DNA of 40,179 nt from Alphaproteobacteria bacterium (GCA_018828145.1 JAHJWO010000034.1:1-40179); one strand, 5' to 3'. Counted from the stretch's first letter, positions 6,875-15,338 are shown. Notes: a model not told the origin generated them from the letters alone. Numbers and translations are program-made.

Positions 6875-8545
6875 ATGCATTCCACAATTCAGTTGATCAA
6901 TCTGCTTGGCGCCGGGGCCCTGCTGCTCTGGGGCCTGCGCCTGATCAAGACGGGCGTGATGCGCGCTTTTGGCGCCTCGCTGCGACTGTGGATTGCCCGG
7001 GGCACCGGCAATCGCTTCACCGCCGTGCTGTCCGGCATGATGGCGACGTTGGCGCTGCAGTCGAGCACGGCCACCGCGGTCATCACGGCCTCCTTCGCCA
7101 GCAGCGGCGCCATCCAGCCGCGCATGGCCCAGGCGGTGATGCTGGGGGCCAATGTCGGTACGTCCATCGCCGCGGTGATCCTGTCGCTTGATGTGCACTG
7201 GTTTTCCTCGGCCACCATTCTGCTCGGCGTCACCATTTTCTCTCTCAGCAAATATGCGCGCGGCAAGGGCATCGGCCGCGCCGTGCTGGGCCTGGGTCTC
7301 ATGCTCCTGGCGCTGCAACTGGTTGGCAGCGTCACCGGACCGCTGCGCGAATCCGATGTCATGGTCGCCATTCTCTCCGGCCTGGGCGATGCGCCGGCCT
7401 TCGCGCTGATCCTGGCGGCGGTGCTGGCTCTGGTCGCCTCGTCGAGCCTTGCCATTGTCCTCTTTGTCGCGCTGCTGGCTTCGGCCGGCATTGTCGAGCC
7501 GCCGCTGGCCGTGACGCTGGTGGCCGGCGCCAATCTCGGCGGCGCCATTCCGCCTTTGCTCGCCGTGCTGCACGAGGGCACCGAGGCCCGCCGCCTGACC
7601 CTTGCCAACCTCGTCGTCCGCGCCATCGGCGCAATCGTGCTGACCATATTTGCGGCGCCTGCCGCCGGCCTGCTGCAGGCCATCCTGCCCAATGCCAATG
7701 CGCTGACCATTGCCGCCCATATCGGCTTCAACCTGGCCCTGCTGGTGCTGTTCCTGCCCTTGCTCGGCCCCATCGGCAAGCTGGCGGCCCTGGCCATTCC
7801 CAAGCCCGCCACGCCGGAAAAAGGCGCCAACTATCTCGATGACAGCGTTCTTGATACGCCCACCATCGCCCTGGCCGCCGCCGCCCGCGAGACCCTGCGC
7901 GTCAGCGACATCGTGCTCGCCATGCTTTCGGGCAGTCTCGATGCCCTGCGCAAGCCGGGCCCCGCGTCGCGCAGCGCGGCATCCCAGCTCGATGATGATG
8001 TCGATGCCCTCAACCAGGCCATCAAGCTCTATCTGACCCGGCTCGACCAGACCGACCTCGAAGAGGAAGAGGCCCGCCGTTCCACGCAGATCATGAGCTT
8101 TGCCATAAATCTGGAACATGTCGGCGATATCGTCGAAAGCGGTCTCTATGACGTCGCCGGCAAGATGGCCAAGCGCCAGCTCAAATTCTCGCCCGATGGC
8201 CTGGCCGAAATCGTCGCGCTCTACGAAAAGACCATCACCAACATGCAGCTGAGTCAGACGGTTTTCATGACGGGCGATCCGCAACTGGCGCGCCAGCTGG
8301 TGGCCGCCAAGGTCGAAGTGCGCCGGCTTGAGGCCCGTTCGGCCCAGGAGCATATCCAGCGTGTGCGCGAACGCGTGCCGGCCTCGGTCGAGACCAGCTC
8401 GCTTCACCTCGATCTGCTGCGCGATCTCAAGCGCATCAACGCCCACCTGGCCTCGGTCGCCTATCCCATTCTCGAAACCAAGGGCGAGCTCGACGAGAGC
8501 CGCCTGCGTCCCCATGCCGTCCTCGAGCCCAAGACGGCAAAATAA
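6875..8545 (+). CDS. Na+/phosphate cotransporter family protein with PhoU-like domain
   Basis: The 556-residue inner-membrane protein belongs to the Na/Pi cotransporter (NptA/PF02690) family. Residues 1-310 hold about eight hydrophobic segments and two inverted-repeat halves. The first carries the hallmark ALQSSTATAVITASFASSGAI, the second a looser VASSSLAIVLFVALLASAGI. Residues about 335-540 form a helical PhoU-like cytoplasmic domain, with E-rich helices such as DLEEEEARRSTQIMSFAINLEHVGDIVE. Such proteins import phosphate with sodium and may monitor phosphate via the PhoU part. The ATG follows AAGGGA. No PHO-box repeats were seen in the 94 bp upstream. It is probably cotranscribed with the phosphatase starting 13 bp after its stop. 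Confidence 0.9.
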   Translation: MHSTIQLINLLGAGALLLWGLRLIKTGVMRAFGASLRLWIARGTGNRFTAVLSGMMATLALQSSTATAVITASFASSGAIQPRMAQAVMLGANVGTSIAAVILSLDVHWFSSATILLGVTIFSLSKYARGKGIGRAVLGLGLMLLALQLVGSVTGPLRESDVMVAILSGLGDAPAFALILAAVLALVASSSLAIVLFVALLASAGIVEPPLAVTLVAGANLGGAIPPLLAVLHEGTEARRLTLANLVVRAIGAIVLTIFAAPAAGLLQAILPNANALTIAAHIGFNLALLVLFLPLLGPIGKLAALAIPKPATPEKGANYLDDSVLDTPTIALAAAARETLRVSDIVLAMLSGSLDALRKPGPASRSAASQLDDDVDALNQAIKLYLTRLDQTDLEEEEARRSTQIMSFAINLEHVGDIVESGLYDVAGKMAKRQLKFSPDGLAEIVALYEKTITNMQLSQTVFMTGDPQLARQLVAAKVEVRRLEARSAQEHIQRVRERVPASVETSSLHLDLLRDLKRINAHLASVAYPILETKGELDESRLRPHAVLEPKTAK

Positions 8546-8558
8546 TCCGGAGCTAGTA

Positions 8559-9362
8559 ATGAACTACGATGCTGTCCTCGCAGACATGATTGCCGTTGCC
8601 CGCGAGGCAGGGGCCCTGACGCTCACCTATTTCAAGCGTTTCCGCGACCTGGAGATCGGCATAAAGGGGCCGGCCGACTTCGTCTCCGAGGCCGATAAGG
8701 AGAGCGAACTGCTGATCCGCAAGTTCCTCTTCGAGCGCTATCCCGACTGGAGCTTCACCGGCGAGGAATTCGCCGCCGTCGACAAGGACAGCGACCACCG
8801 CTGGCTTGTCGATCCCATCGACGGCACCACCAATTTCATCAATGGCATGCACTACACCATCTCCATCGCGCTGCGTCGCGGCAATGAGACGGTCTGCGGT
8901 GCGCTCTACAACCCGGTCTCCGACGAGATGTTCACGGCCATCAAGGGGCAGGGCGCCTTCATGAATGGCGAGCCACTCAAGGTCAGCGAACAGGCCGATA
9001 TTGGCCTGTTCAACGTCGGCACGGGTCTCGCCACTCCCGGCCTCTTCACCTATCCCGGCTTCTACCAGCGCCTCGACGCCATCCGCGCGCCGATCAGCTC
9101 GGTGCGCATCGTCGGCAGCTCGGCCAATTCCTGCGCCTATGTCGCCCTGGGCCGCCTCACTGGCTACTACGAGGAATCCGGCATCGTCGACTGGGCGGTG
9201 GGTGTCCTGCTTGTCGAGGAAGCCGGCGGCATCGTCACCGACTGGTGGGGCCGTGGCCCCGAATTCTACGAACGCACCGGCTGTGTCATCGTCGCCAACA
9301 AACCCACCCACGCCTACCTGCTGGACAAGCTCAAAGACGCCCCGAGGAAAGATCCGAAATAG
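8559..9362 (+). CDS. Inositol monophosphatase family protein
   Basis: The 267-residue product is a Mg2+-dependent phosphatase of the IMPase/SuhB/HisN superfamily. Metal-site residues are visible: Glu69/Glu70 in FTGEE, Asp85 and Asp88 in DPIDGTTNF, and Asp211 in IVDWAVG. A Lys-rich N-terminal motif IKGPADFVSEAD precedes them. Substrates in the family include inositol-1-P, histidinol-P, fructose-1,6-bisphosphate and 3'-phosphoadenosine phosphates; this sequence does not settle which applies. The ATG at 8559 has CCGGAG 7-12 bp upstream; an extension to 8328 would run inside the upstream gene and is not protein-like. It follows the Na/Pi transporter closely, so both may serve phosphate handling (inference). 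Confidence 0.9.
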   Translation: MNYDAVLADMIAVAREAGALTLTYFKRFRDLEIGIKGPADFVSEADKESELLIRKFLFERYPDWSFTGEEFAAVDKDSDHRWLVDPIDGTTNFINGMHYTISIALRRGNETVCGALYNPVSDEMFTAIKGQGAFMNGEPLKVSEQADIGLFNVGTGLATPGLFTYPGFYQRLDAIRAPISSVRIVGSSANSCAYVALGRLTGYYEESGIVDWAVGVLLVEEAGGIVTDWWGRGPEFYERTGCVIVANKPTHAYLLDKLKDAPRKDPK

Positions 9363-9378
9363 GCTGGGTCGCACTTCT

Positions 9379-9449
9379 CACCTCTCCCTTGGGGGAGAGG
9401 TCGGCGCGCAAGGCCTTGAGGGCTACGCCCGAAAGGCGGGGCATCGGCC
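9379..9449 (+). repeat. Family A palindromic repeat, diverged copy A2
   Basis: The first hairpin (CACCTCTCCC...GGGGGAGAGGT) and the start of the second (CGGCGCGCA) match other family A copies. After that the element is expanded and rearranged, with extra GGCCTTGAGGGC and GCCCGAAAGGCGGGGC hairpins, before CGGCCTCACCCC. It lies between convergent genes and may help end both transcripts. Confidence 0.65.
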
Positions 9450-10283
9450 TCACCCCATCAACGCCAGCAACCCCTCCGGATCATCCGTCGTGATTTGGTC
9501 CACCTTGAGCTCCAGCAGCCGCGCCACCTGGGGCTGGCTCTCCGCATTGGCGCGGTTGATCGTATAGGCATCGATCCGTCGCCCTTCGGCATGAAATGCC
9601 GCGACGATGTCAAAGCCCAGCCGATCCGCCTCCAGCACCAGCCCGTAATAGAGGTAGATCATCTCCGCCTTGGGCGAAGCGGCCACCGCGTCGCGCACGA
9701 AGCCGGCAAAGTCGCGCGACTGCATCAGCCGCTCCAGCGCCCCGTCATGGCAGGGGTCATAGCCGATGCGCAGGCCCGCGACGCCCTCGGTCAGCAGCCG
9801 CACCGATTCCGCATCGCCCGACGACAGGATCATGTGCCGCGCCACCGGTGCCACGCTCTGCTTGAACGAGGCGACCGCGGCAGCGTCCAGCGCCCGCCAG
9901 TCCTCCTTGTAGTCCAGCTGCAGCAGCGCATCGGGATGCAGCCCGCCCTGCGCCAGCAGGGCGCAGAGGTCTTCCAGCAGCATCACCGTATCGGGCAGCG
10001 GCACCCCGTCCTCGCCGCGCAGGTGGAACGAGCGCAACGCCGCCGCACCCAGTTCGGCCACCCTGCCGCTGCCGGTGGTTTCCCGCTCGACGCTCAGGTC
10101 ATGCAGCACGGCGTAGCCGCGATCGGCATGCACCACCAGGTCCACCTCGACGCTGGCCCCCAGCCGCATCCCCTCGATGATCCGCGCCCCGGTAAACACC
10201 GGATCGCTCGCCTTGCGCCGGGCACGGTGCCACTTGAGCCAGGTGCGATGGCCGTTTCGCGTGATGAAGATGGGTTCGGTCAT
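9450..10283 (-). CDS. Glycerophosphodiester phosphodiesterase family protein
   Basis: The 277-residue product has the TIM-barrel GDPD family signature. His19-Arg20 stand in WHRARRK, Glu46-x-Asp48 in SVEVDLV, and His61-Asp62 in VLHDLSVERETTGSG; a late QITTDDPEGLLALMG closes the barrel. GDPD enzymes hydrolyse glycerophosphodiesters to glycerol-3-phosphate and an alcohol. The usual ENT motif after the catalytic His is not preserved, so the natural diester may be unusual. No signal peptide is visible, so it should act on imported substrate in the cytoplasm, as UgpQ does. Its ATG overlaps the ATPase stop by 4 bp, making it the last gene of the five-gene transport operon. Confidence 0.88.
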   Translation of the reverse strand: MTEPIFITRNGHRTWLKWHRARRKASDPVFTGARIIEGMRLGASVEVDLVVHADRGYAVLHDLSVERETTGSGRVAELGAAALRSFHLRGEDGVPLPDTVMLLEDLCALLAQGGLHPDALLQLDYKEDWRALDAAAVASFKQSVAPVARHMILSSGDAESVRLLTEGVAGLRIGYDPCHDGALERLMQSRDFAGFVRDAVAASPKAEMIYLYYGLVLEADRLGFDIVAAFHAEGRRIDAYTINRANAESQPQVARLLELKVDQITTDDPEGLLALMG

Positions 10284-11320
10284 GCCCGGTGGATCAGCGC
10301 ATTGTCCCGATACGCCGCGATGGCGCGGGGCTTGAGCGTCACGCCCTGGCCAGCCTTGAACAGGTCGGGATGGGATACCATCGCCTTGATCCTGGTATTG
10401 TCGCGCAAATCGAGATCGACCAGGCCATGCGTGCCATAGTCGGTGACGCGATGCACCTTCCCCTGGCCGCCATCCTCCGCCGCTGCCAGGTCCAGCGCTT
10501 CGGGCCGGATCGCCAGGGTCGCCGGACCATCGCTGACCGGCAGGGGCGTCGAATAACCGGCACGGCTGAATATGCCATTCGACACCGTGCCCTCCACCAG
10601 GTTCATCGTGCCGATGAAGCCCGCCACGAACGGCGTCTGCGGCTCGCGATAGACCACGTCCGGCCGGTCGATCTGTTCGGTGCGGCCGTCACGCATCACC
10701 ACGATCCGGTCGGCCATCGACAGGGCCTCGTCCTGGCCATGCGTCACGAACAGGGTGGTGATCTTGAGCCGCTGCTGGATATCGCGCACCTCTTCGCGAA
10801 GTCTTTCGCGCAAGTGCTGGTCAAGACTCGCAAAAGGCTCGTCGAGCAGCAGGATTTTCGGCTCCAGCACCAGCGAGCGCGCCAGCGCCACGCGCTGCTG
10901 CTGCCCGCCCGACAACTGGCCGACGCCGCGCGTGCCATAACCGCCCAGGCCCACCAGCTCCAGCACGCCTTCGACCCGTCGCTTGATCTCGTCCGGCGAC
11001 ACCTTTCGCAGCTTGAGCCCGAAGGCCAGGTTCTTGAACACATTCATATGCGTCCACAGCGCGTGGCTCTGGAACACCATGCCCGTCGGCCGCTTCTCCG
11101 GCGGCAGGCGGGTAATGTCCTCGCCATCGATGGTCATCACCCCGCTGGTCGGCGTCTCAAAGCCCCCCACCATGCGCAGCAGCGTCGATTTGCCGGAGCC
11201 GGACGGGCCGAGCAGGCACACCAGCTCGCCATCCGCCACGTCCAGCGAGAAGCTGTCCACCGCCCGCACATTGCCATTGGGGAAGATCTTGGAGACGTCT
11301 TTGATACTGAGAACCGACAT
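10280..11320 (-). CDS. ABC transporter ATP-binding protein (PotA/FbpC/UgpC type)
   Basis: The 346-residue ATPase has Walker A GPSGSGKST at residues 38-46, Q-loop VFQSHALW near 82-89, signature LSGGQ at 136-140, Walker B ILLLDEP (Asp160, Glu161), D-loop SLD, H-loop His in VTHGQDEALS, and a C-terminal regulatory TOBE/OB region (about 240-340). This is the long form found with importers for polyamines, iron, thiamine, sugars and phosphonates. It powers the two permeases encoded just upstream, separated by 9 bp, and overlaps the GDPD gene by 4 bp. Specificity comes from the binding protein. Confidence 0.93.
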   Translation of the reverse strand: MSVLSIKDVSKIFPNGNVRAVDSFSLDVADGELVCLLGPSGSGKSTLLRMVGGFETPTSGVMTIDGEDITRLPPEKRPTGMVFQSHALWTHMNVFKNLAFGLKLRKVSPDEIKRRVEGVLELVGLGGYGTRGVGQLSGGQQQRVALARSLVLEPKILLLDEPFASLDQHLRERLREEVRDIQQRLKITTLFVTHGQDEALSMADRIVVMRDGRTEQIDRPDVVYREPQTPFVAGFIGTMNLVEGTVSNGIFSRAGYSTPLPVSDGPATLAIRPEALDLAAAEDGGQGKVHRVTDYGTHGLVDLDLRDNTRIKAMVSHPDLFKAGQGVTLKPRAIAAYRDNALIHRA

Positions 11321-11329
11321 GAAAACTTC

Positions 11330-12151
11330 CTAGCCGCCGAAACCGCGGGCAAACGAACCGGAATTCACCACCCGCCGCGCAAACAGCAGCGCGATGAAAC
11401 TGGGAACCCACAGCAGGACGGAGAGCACCGCGCCATATTGGATGACCGGCTGGTTGTTGATGAACGAGATCATCAGCACCGGCAGCGTGCGCACTTGCGG
11501 CGCCCCGATCAGCCAGGCGCCTTCGGTCTCGTAGAAGGTGCCGACAAAGCTGAGCAGGATTGCCGCGGCGATGGTCGGCCCGGCCTGGGGCAGGGTGATC
11601 GACCAGAACACCCGCAGCGGGCTGGCGCCCACATCGCGCGCCGCTTCCTCCATGCGCCGGTCGACCGACTGGAAGGCGGCCACCGGAATCCAGATCATGA
11701 ACAGCAGCGTCCCCACCAGCTGGATCAGCACCACGCCCCAGAAGGTACCGATGAGGTTGAGCTGCAGGAAGATTCCCGCAATGGCGACCAGCAGGCCGAA
11801 TTTGGGAAAGGCGTGCCCGGCCAGGAACGAGAAGAACAGCAGGTTCCGTCCCGGAAAATCCAGCCGCGCAAAGGCATAGGCCGCCGGCAGGCAGATGGCG
11901 GCGGACAGGGCCGTCACCGTGAAGGCCAGGGTGAGGCTCATGGTGATGGAGCTCCACACGTCGGCCCGGGCCAGCGTCTGCTCCCAGAATCGCAGGCCGA
12001 ATTCCTGCGGAATGACCGACGGATAGCGCCACACATTGGTGAAGGCCCAGGTGCCGACGACGAGAAGCGGAAAGACGATGATCAGTGTCAGCACCACCGC
12101 AAAGGCGATGCCGGTCCAGTCGATCTTGCGATGGGTGAGCGTTGCAGCCAT
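11330..12151 (-). CDS. ABC transporter permease (second, PotC-like)
   Basis: The 273-residue inner-membrane protein has about six hydrophobic segments. The first is IAFAVVLTLIIVFPLLVVGTW-like near residues 15-36. The cytoplasmic EAA loop that contacts the ATPase reads MEEAARDVGASPLRVFW, followed by LPQAGPTIAAAILL. This is the type I importer permease fold, close to PotC or the second Fbp/phosphonate permease. Its start lies directly next to the stop of the first permease gene with no spacer, so translation is probably coupled. Confidence 0.9.
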   Translation of the reverse strand: MAATLTHRKIDWTGIAFAVVLTLIIVFPLLVVGTWAFTNVWRYPSVIPQEFGLRFWEQTLARADVWSSITMSLTLAFTVTALSAAICLPAAYAFARLDFPGRNLLFFSFLAGHAFPKFGLLVAIAGIFLQLNLIGTFWGVVLIQLVGTLLFMIWIPVAAFQSVDRRMEEAARDVGASPLRVFWSITLPQAGPTIAAAILLSFVGTFYETEGAWLIGAPQVRTLPVLMISFINNQPVIQYGAVLSVLLWVPSFIALLFARRVVNSGSFARGFGG

Positions 12152-13027
12152 TTACGCGGCCCTGTTCTTGGCGACGGAGCGCACGTAGAAAAGCCCGAAC
12201 ACGATGCAGAACCCGAAGGTGATCACCGCCTGGGTAATGGCCGTCTGCGGGTCATACAGATCGCGGAACGTGCGCTGCATGAACGGGCCCATCATTTCCG
12301 GCGCCGCCGGCCCCAGGATATAGGGCAGGGTGAAGGCCGAGAAGATGCCGAGCACGGCAAACGAAATCGCCACCAGGATCGAGTTGGAGATGCGCGGCAG
12401 GATGATGTGCCAGAGCAGCGCAAACCGGCCGGCACCGACGTCGCGCGCAGCCTCGATCGCCTGATTGGACACATTGCCCAGGCCCGAGAGCAGGATCAGC
12501 ACGGTGAGCGGAATATTGTCCCAGACCAGGCCGATCACCGGCCCCCAGGGCGTGAGATAGGGCGTGCGGATCTTGGGCAGGCCGACGGCATTGAACAGCA
12601 GGTCGACCGTGCCGTTCGGGCCCAGCACGCGGATGAAGGCAAAGCTGAGGATGATCGAGGGGACGAACATCGGAAAAATGGCGAGGCCCTGCACATAGGC
12701 CGCGACCTTGGTGTTGGAGAACCGCAGGTAAAGCGCGATCGGCAGGCAGACCACGAGCAACAGGATGGCGCAGACACCTGTCGTCCACAGCGTGATCGAC
12801 AGGTTGGACAGGCTATAGCCGTCGGAAAAGAAGAAGCGGTAGGTCTCGATGGAAAAGGCGCTGCCCTCGGGCGTCGGGACCCAGAGCGTGGTGATGATGG
12901 CCGAGATGATCGGCCAGATGATCAGCCAGAGCACCAGCAAGACCGGCGTGGCGACAAGCAGGAGGCCATAGGGCCTCCTGCGCGCGGGTGTAACGGACCC
13001 GATCTGGTCCGGGGTGGTCATGGTCAC
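12152..13027 (-). CDS. ABC transporter permease (first, PotB-like)
   Basis: The 291-residue permease has about six transmembrane segments, beginning with a long hydrophobic stretch at residues 19-45. The EAA loop is AIEAARDVGAGRFALLWHIILPRI, placed in the last third as expected. It should form a heterodimeric channel with the following permease. The ATG overlaps the binding-protein stop codon by 4 bp (13024-13027). Confidence 0.9.
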   Translation of the reverse strand: MTMTTPDQIGSVTPARRRPYGLLLVATPVLLVLWLIIWPIISAIITTLWVPTPEGSAFSIETYRFFFSDGYSLSNLSITLWTTGVCAILLLVVCLPIALYLRFSNTKVAAYVQGLAIFPMFVPSIILSFAFIRVLGPNGTVDLLFNAVGLPKIRTPYLTPWGPVIGLVWDNIPLTVLILLSGLGNVSNQAIEAARDVGAGRFALLWHIILPRISNSILVAISFAVLGIFSAFTLPYILGPAAPEMMGPFMQRTFRDLYDPQTAITQAVITFGFCIVFGLFYVRSVAKNRAA

Positions 13028-14172
13028 GAAGCGGGATCCACATTTGGTGCCACGGCGCGATACCAGCCGTCATTGATGGCTGCTTCCCATTCCCCGCTCG
13101 GGAAATTGGGAATGGTCTGCGGGATGAGATCGGCAAAGCGCTCGCGCAGCTCGGGCGACACATAGTCCCAGCTCACGCCGGGGAAACCGCCCAGCTCGGT
13201 CAGCACGGCCGACTGGATTTCCTCGGTCAGCAGGAAATCGGCCAGCTTGAGCGCGGCATCCTTGTTCGCGCCATTGCTGAGCACGCCCAGCTTGGTGAAG
13301 CCGCCGGGCAGGCCGAGGTCCTGCAGCTGGACGAGACCGGTGGTCTCGGGCAGCACGCCCTGGGCGATGGCCGAGAGCGCCTGGTCGGACCAGGCCGGGA
13401 TCATGGTCACGGCAGACTGGCCGAGCAGCTGCAGCGACTGGGTATTGCCCGACGTATAGGCGCCGCCATCGAACAGCGACGGGGCCAGCTCGAGCAGCAT
13501 GTCGAATGCGGGCTTGAGCATGGTGTCGTTCTTGTCGGCGCTGTAGTTGTCGACGGTGAACAGGCTCGGATCATTGCCGTTCACTTCATAGATGGCACGG
13601 CGGACGAAATTGCCGCCCGAACCGCCCTTGTTGGGCCGGTTGTAGATGAACTGGCCCGGATTGGCCTTGATCCAGGCAACCAGGTCTGGCCAGGTCTTGG
13701 GGACATTGGCCGGATCGAGCTTGGTCGTGTCATAGGCCAGCAAAACCTGCGACCCGCGGTAAGGCAGGTTGGTCGGGATGTCGAAGGCCAGCGGATTGAC
13801 CTTGGAATAGTTGGACAGGCCCGCCGTCTCGAAATCGACATAGAGGCCCTTGGCAATGCCATCGACCGTGACGCGGGTGTCGAAGCCTTCGAACAGGTCC
13901 GCCTGCGGATCGGTGCCGGAGGCCAGGGCGGCCAGTGCGCGGTCGCCGATAGCGGCGACACCGGCGCCGTCGCCGCCGTCAACCAGGTTGAGGGTAATGC
14001 CGGCATTGGCCGCTTCGAATTTCGGCTTCACCACATTGGTCCAGAAGTCGATGACGTTCTGGTCCGAGCTGAAATAGACGTCGATGACGCCTTCCGCACC
14101 GAAGGACATGCGGGGCAGCATAAGAGCACCGGCAGCCGTGCCGGCAGCAAGCATGAAATCACGCCGTTTCAT
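13024..14172 (-). CDS. Extracellular substrate-binding protein with Tat-type signal
   Basis: The 382-residue product starts MKRRDFMLAAGTAAGALML, a twin-arginine signal with a hydrophobic h-region and a probable cleavage after SFGA. The mature part has the two-lobed type II binding-protein pattern (PF13416-like), with DVYFSSDQNVIDFWTNVV at the start and YNRPNKGGSGGNFVRRAIYE in the ligand region. It resembles binding proteins of the iron/polyamine/phosphonate group and possibly YnjB, though the ligand cannot be read directly. The ATG at 14172 has GGGAG 8-12 bp upstream; an ATG 24 bp earlier lies inside a hairpin (14189-14204). It is the first gene of the operon, with PHO-box-like repeats about 170 bp upstream. 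I infer a phosphorus-containing ligand from that and from the GDPD gene. Confidence 0.87.
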   Translation of the reverse strand: MKRRDFMLAAGTAAGALMLPRMSFGAEGVIDVYFSSDQNVIDFWTNVVKPKFEAANAGITLNLVDGGDGAGVAAIGDRALAALASGTDPQADLFEGFDTRVTVDGIAKGLYVDFETAGLSNYSKVNPLAFDIPTNLPYRGSQVLLAYDTTKLDPANVPKTWPDLVAWIKANPGQFIYNRPNKGGSGGNFVRRAIYEVNGNDPSLFTVDNYSADKNDTMLKPAFDMLLELAPSLFDGGAYTSGNTQSLQLLGQSAVTMIPAWSDQALSAIAQGVLPETTGLVQLQDLGLPGGFTKLGVLSNGANKDAALKLADFLLTEEIQSAVLTELGGFPGVSWDYVSPELRERFADLIPQTIPNFPSGEWEAAINDGWYRAVAPNVDPAS

Positions 14173-14344
14173 TGTAATCTCCCAAAGTCCGTTCATTAGA
14201 ACGGATGTTCCACATGGCGGTGAAATCCGCCTGTAGGTTTCATCGATCTTGCGTCGACCACTCCCGAACCAAAGCTAACTACCGGTCAGGAAATTATGCA
14301 AGCGGAAACCCGTCGGTCGGCAGCGCCACGACAGCGGCGTACAA

Positions 14345-14373
14345 ATCACAGCTTTGCGACAGCTATGTAACAG
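14345..14373 (-). promoter_or_regulatory. Putative PHO box array (PhoB site), three in-phase repeats
   Basis: Read on the minus strand towards the binding-protein gene, the site contains the 7-mers CTGTTAC, CTGTCGC and CTGTGAT. They are separated by exactly 4 bp (ATAG and AAAG), giving the 11-bp period of PhoB boxes (consensus CTGTCAT). They match the consensus at 5, 5 and 6 of 7 positions. The nearest good -10-like box (CATAAT, 14293-14298) is about 47 bp downstream, farther than in classical Pho promoters, so the start site is uncertain. Confidence 0.55.
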
Positions 14374-14680
14374 CGGAAAAATCGCGGGATGACGGCGTCG
14401 ATTTCCGCCGGGCCAAGCGGGTTTGTGACAAAGCAAATCCTTGCCTGGTATGGCAGATTGCCGGTCACCGCCGGGCGCCGCCATGGCTTGTGCGGCTCAC
14501 GGCTGGCGCGCGTGAGCTGCGTCGCCGCCCGTTGCGACCAAGATGCGCAGCTTTGCGCCTGACGACATTGCTTGGTCGGTTCTTCGGTCGATCGAGCCGG
14601 CATCGCACGTTTCGAACGATCTGCGTGGCGAGTTCCAGTTTTGAAACATAAATTCCAAAAACACCGCTGAGATCCGTGGG

Positions 14681-14724
14681 CTCCGTCAAACGGAGCGGGG
14701 CCGCGACGGCGCGCGGCCCTTTTT
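14681..14724 (+). terminator. Tandem hairpins with T-run, plus-strand terminator
   Basis: CTCCGT/ACGGAG (14681-14695, 3-nt loop) is followed by GGGCCGCG (14698-14705) pairing with CGCGGCCC (14712-14719), then TTTTT. This is a canonical intrinsic terminator for plus-strand transcription. No protein gene lies on the plus strand upstream, so it may end a small RNA or antisense transcript. It also sits just past the stop of the minus-strand SRPBCC gene. Confidence 0.6.
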
Positions 14725-14729
14725 CGGCG

Positions 14730-15212
14730 TCAGATGCTGGCAGCCAGCGTCTCCAGCTGCGCCGCACAAAGGCCCCAGCCCTCGTGAAATCCCATCTTCT
14801 TGTGGCTTTCCGCGTCTTCCGCGCTCCAGTGCCGCGCGACCGCGGTGTACTTCGTCTTGCCTGGCCCGGCATCCTCGAAGGTCAGCACGGCGGTGAAGAA
14901 CGGCTTTTCCGAGGGGGCCCAGTCGCCAGTGAAGGCATCGGTGAACACCAGCCGCTCATTGGGGATCACCTCGAGATACTGGCCGGGATTGGGATATTCC
15001 GTCCCCGCCTCGTCAGCCATGGTGAACCGGCTGGCGCCGCCCGGGCGCAGGTCGATCTCGACCTTGGGCGTGGTCCAGGGCTTGGGGGCGAACCACTGCT
15101 TGAGCAGGTCCGGCTGCGTCCAGCACTGATAGACTTTGTCGCGCGGTGCATTCAGCACCCGGATCAGTACCAGGTCGCGATCCGTATCCTGGGTGGGAAG
15201 AGCATTGGTCAT
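14730..15212 (-). CDS. SRPBCC (AHSA1-like/START-fold) family protein
   Basis: The 160-residue product belongs to the AHSA1-like SRPBCC family. The N-terminal strand and helix read LVLIRVLNAPRDKVYQCWTQPD with LLKQWFAPKPW, the middle has VEIDLRPGGASRFTM, and ERLVFTDAF and a C-terminal long helix HEGWGLCAAQLETLAASI complete the helix-grip fold. These proteins bind hydrophobic ligands in a deep cavity, and the physiological ligand is usually unknown. The start is supported by GGAG 7-10 bp upstream. It is divergent from a small HTH gene 126 bp away, which might regulate it. Confidence 0.88.
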   Translation of the reverse strand: MTNALPTQDTDRDLVLIRVLNAPRDKVYQCWTQPDLLKQWFAPKPWTTPKVEIDLRPGGASRFTMADEAGTEYPNPGQYLEVIPNERLVFTDAFTGDWAPSEKPFFTAVLTFEDAGPGKTKYTAVARHWSAEDAESHKKMGFHEGWGLCAAQLETLAASI

Positions 15213-15338
15213 TTATTTCTCCGTGGCGTTCCATGTCACTCAGGCGACGAGCCGCACCGCCTGTTTTCGACATGCATGTCCGCCTTTTTTTAATTTTTGC
15301 GGCCTGCCGTGCTCTGTGGTCGGCACAGGAGCATTGCC

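Larger units (their letters stand above)
14173..14729. other. 557-bp non-coding region upstream of the ABC operon
   Basis: No convincing gene is present; the open frames here have no family features. From the operon outward it holds a perfect 6-bp hairpin CCGTTC/GAACGG (14189-14204) just before the ribosome site, a CATAAT -10-like box on the minus strand (14293-14298), three 11-bp-spaced CTGT repeats (14345-14373), and a plus-strand terminator structure (14681-14724). The AT content is higher than in neighbouring genes. Confidence 0.6.

Noticed and set aside
4921..6885. A 654-codon minus-strand open frame opposite treZ
   Set aside because: treZ shows all GH13 motifs on the plus strand. The antisense frame has no family features.
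6671..8515. A 614-codon minus-strand open frame opposite the Na/Pi transporter
   Set aside because: It is low-complexity Gly/Gln/Asp-rich antisense to a well-supported membrane protein gene.
8328..8558. N-terminal extension of the inositol-monophosphatase-family protein
   Set aside because: The extra residues are an out-of-frame reading of the upstream transporter gene, and a ribosome site precedes the ATG at 8559.
10289..13165. A 958-codon plus-strand open frame opposite the ABC operon
   Set aside because: It is rich in Arg, His, Gln and Asp with no domain, and it lies fully antisense to four clearly recognisable genes. Such shadow frames are common in high-GC DNA.
14205..14651. A 148-codon plus-strand open frame in the intergenic region
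   Set aside because: It has no ribosome site and an Arg/Ser/Cys-rich composition unlike real proteins here, and it covers the PHO-box repeats. A small RNA is a better explanation for the terminator after it.
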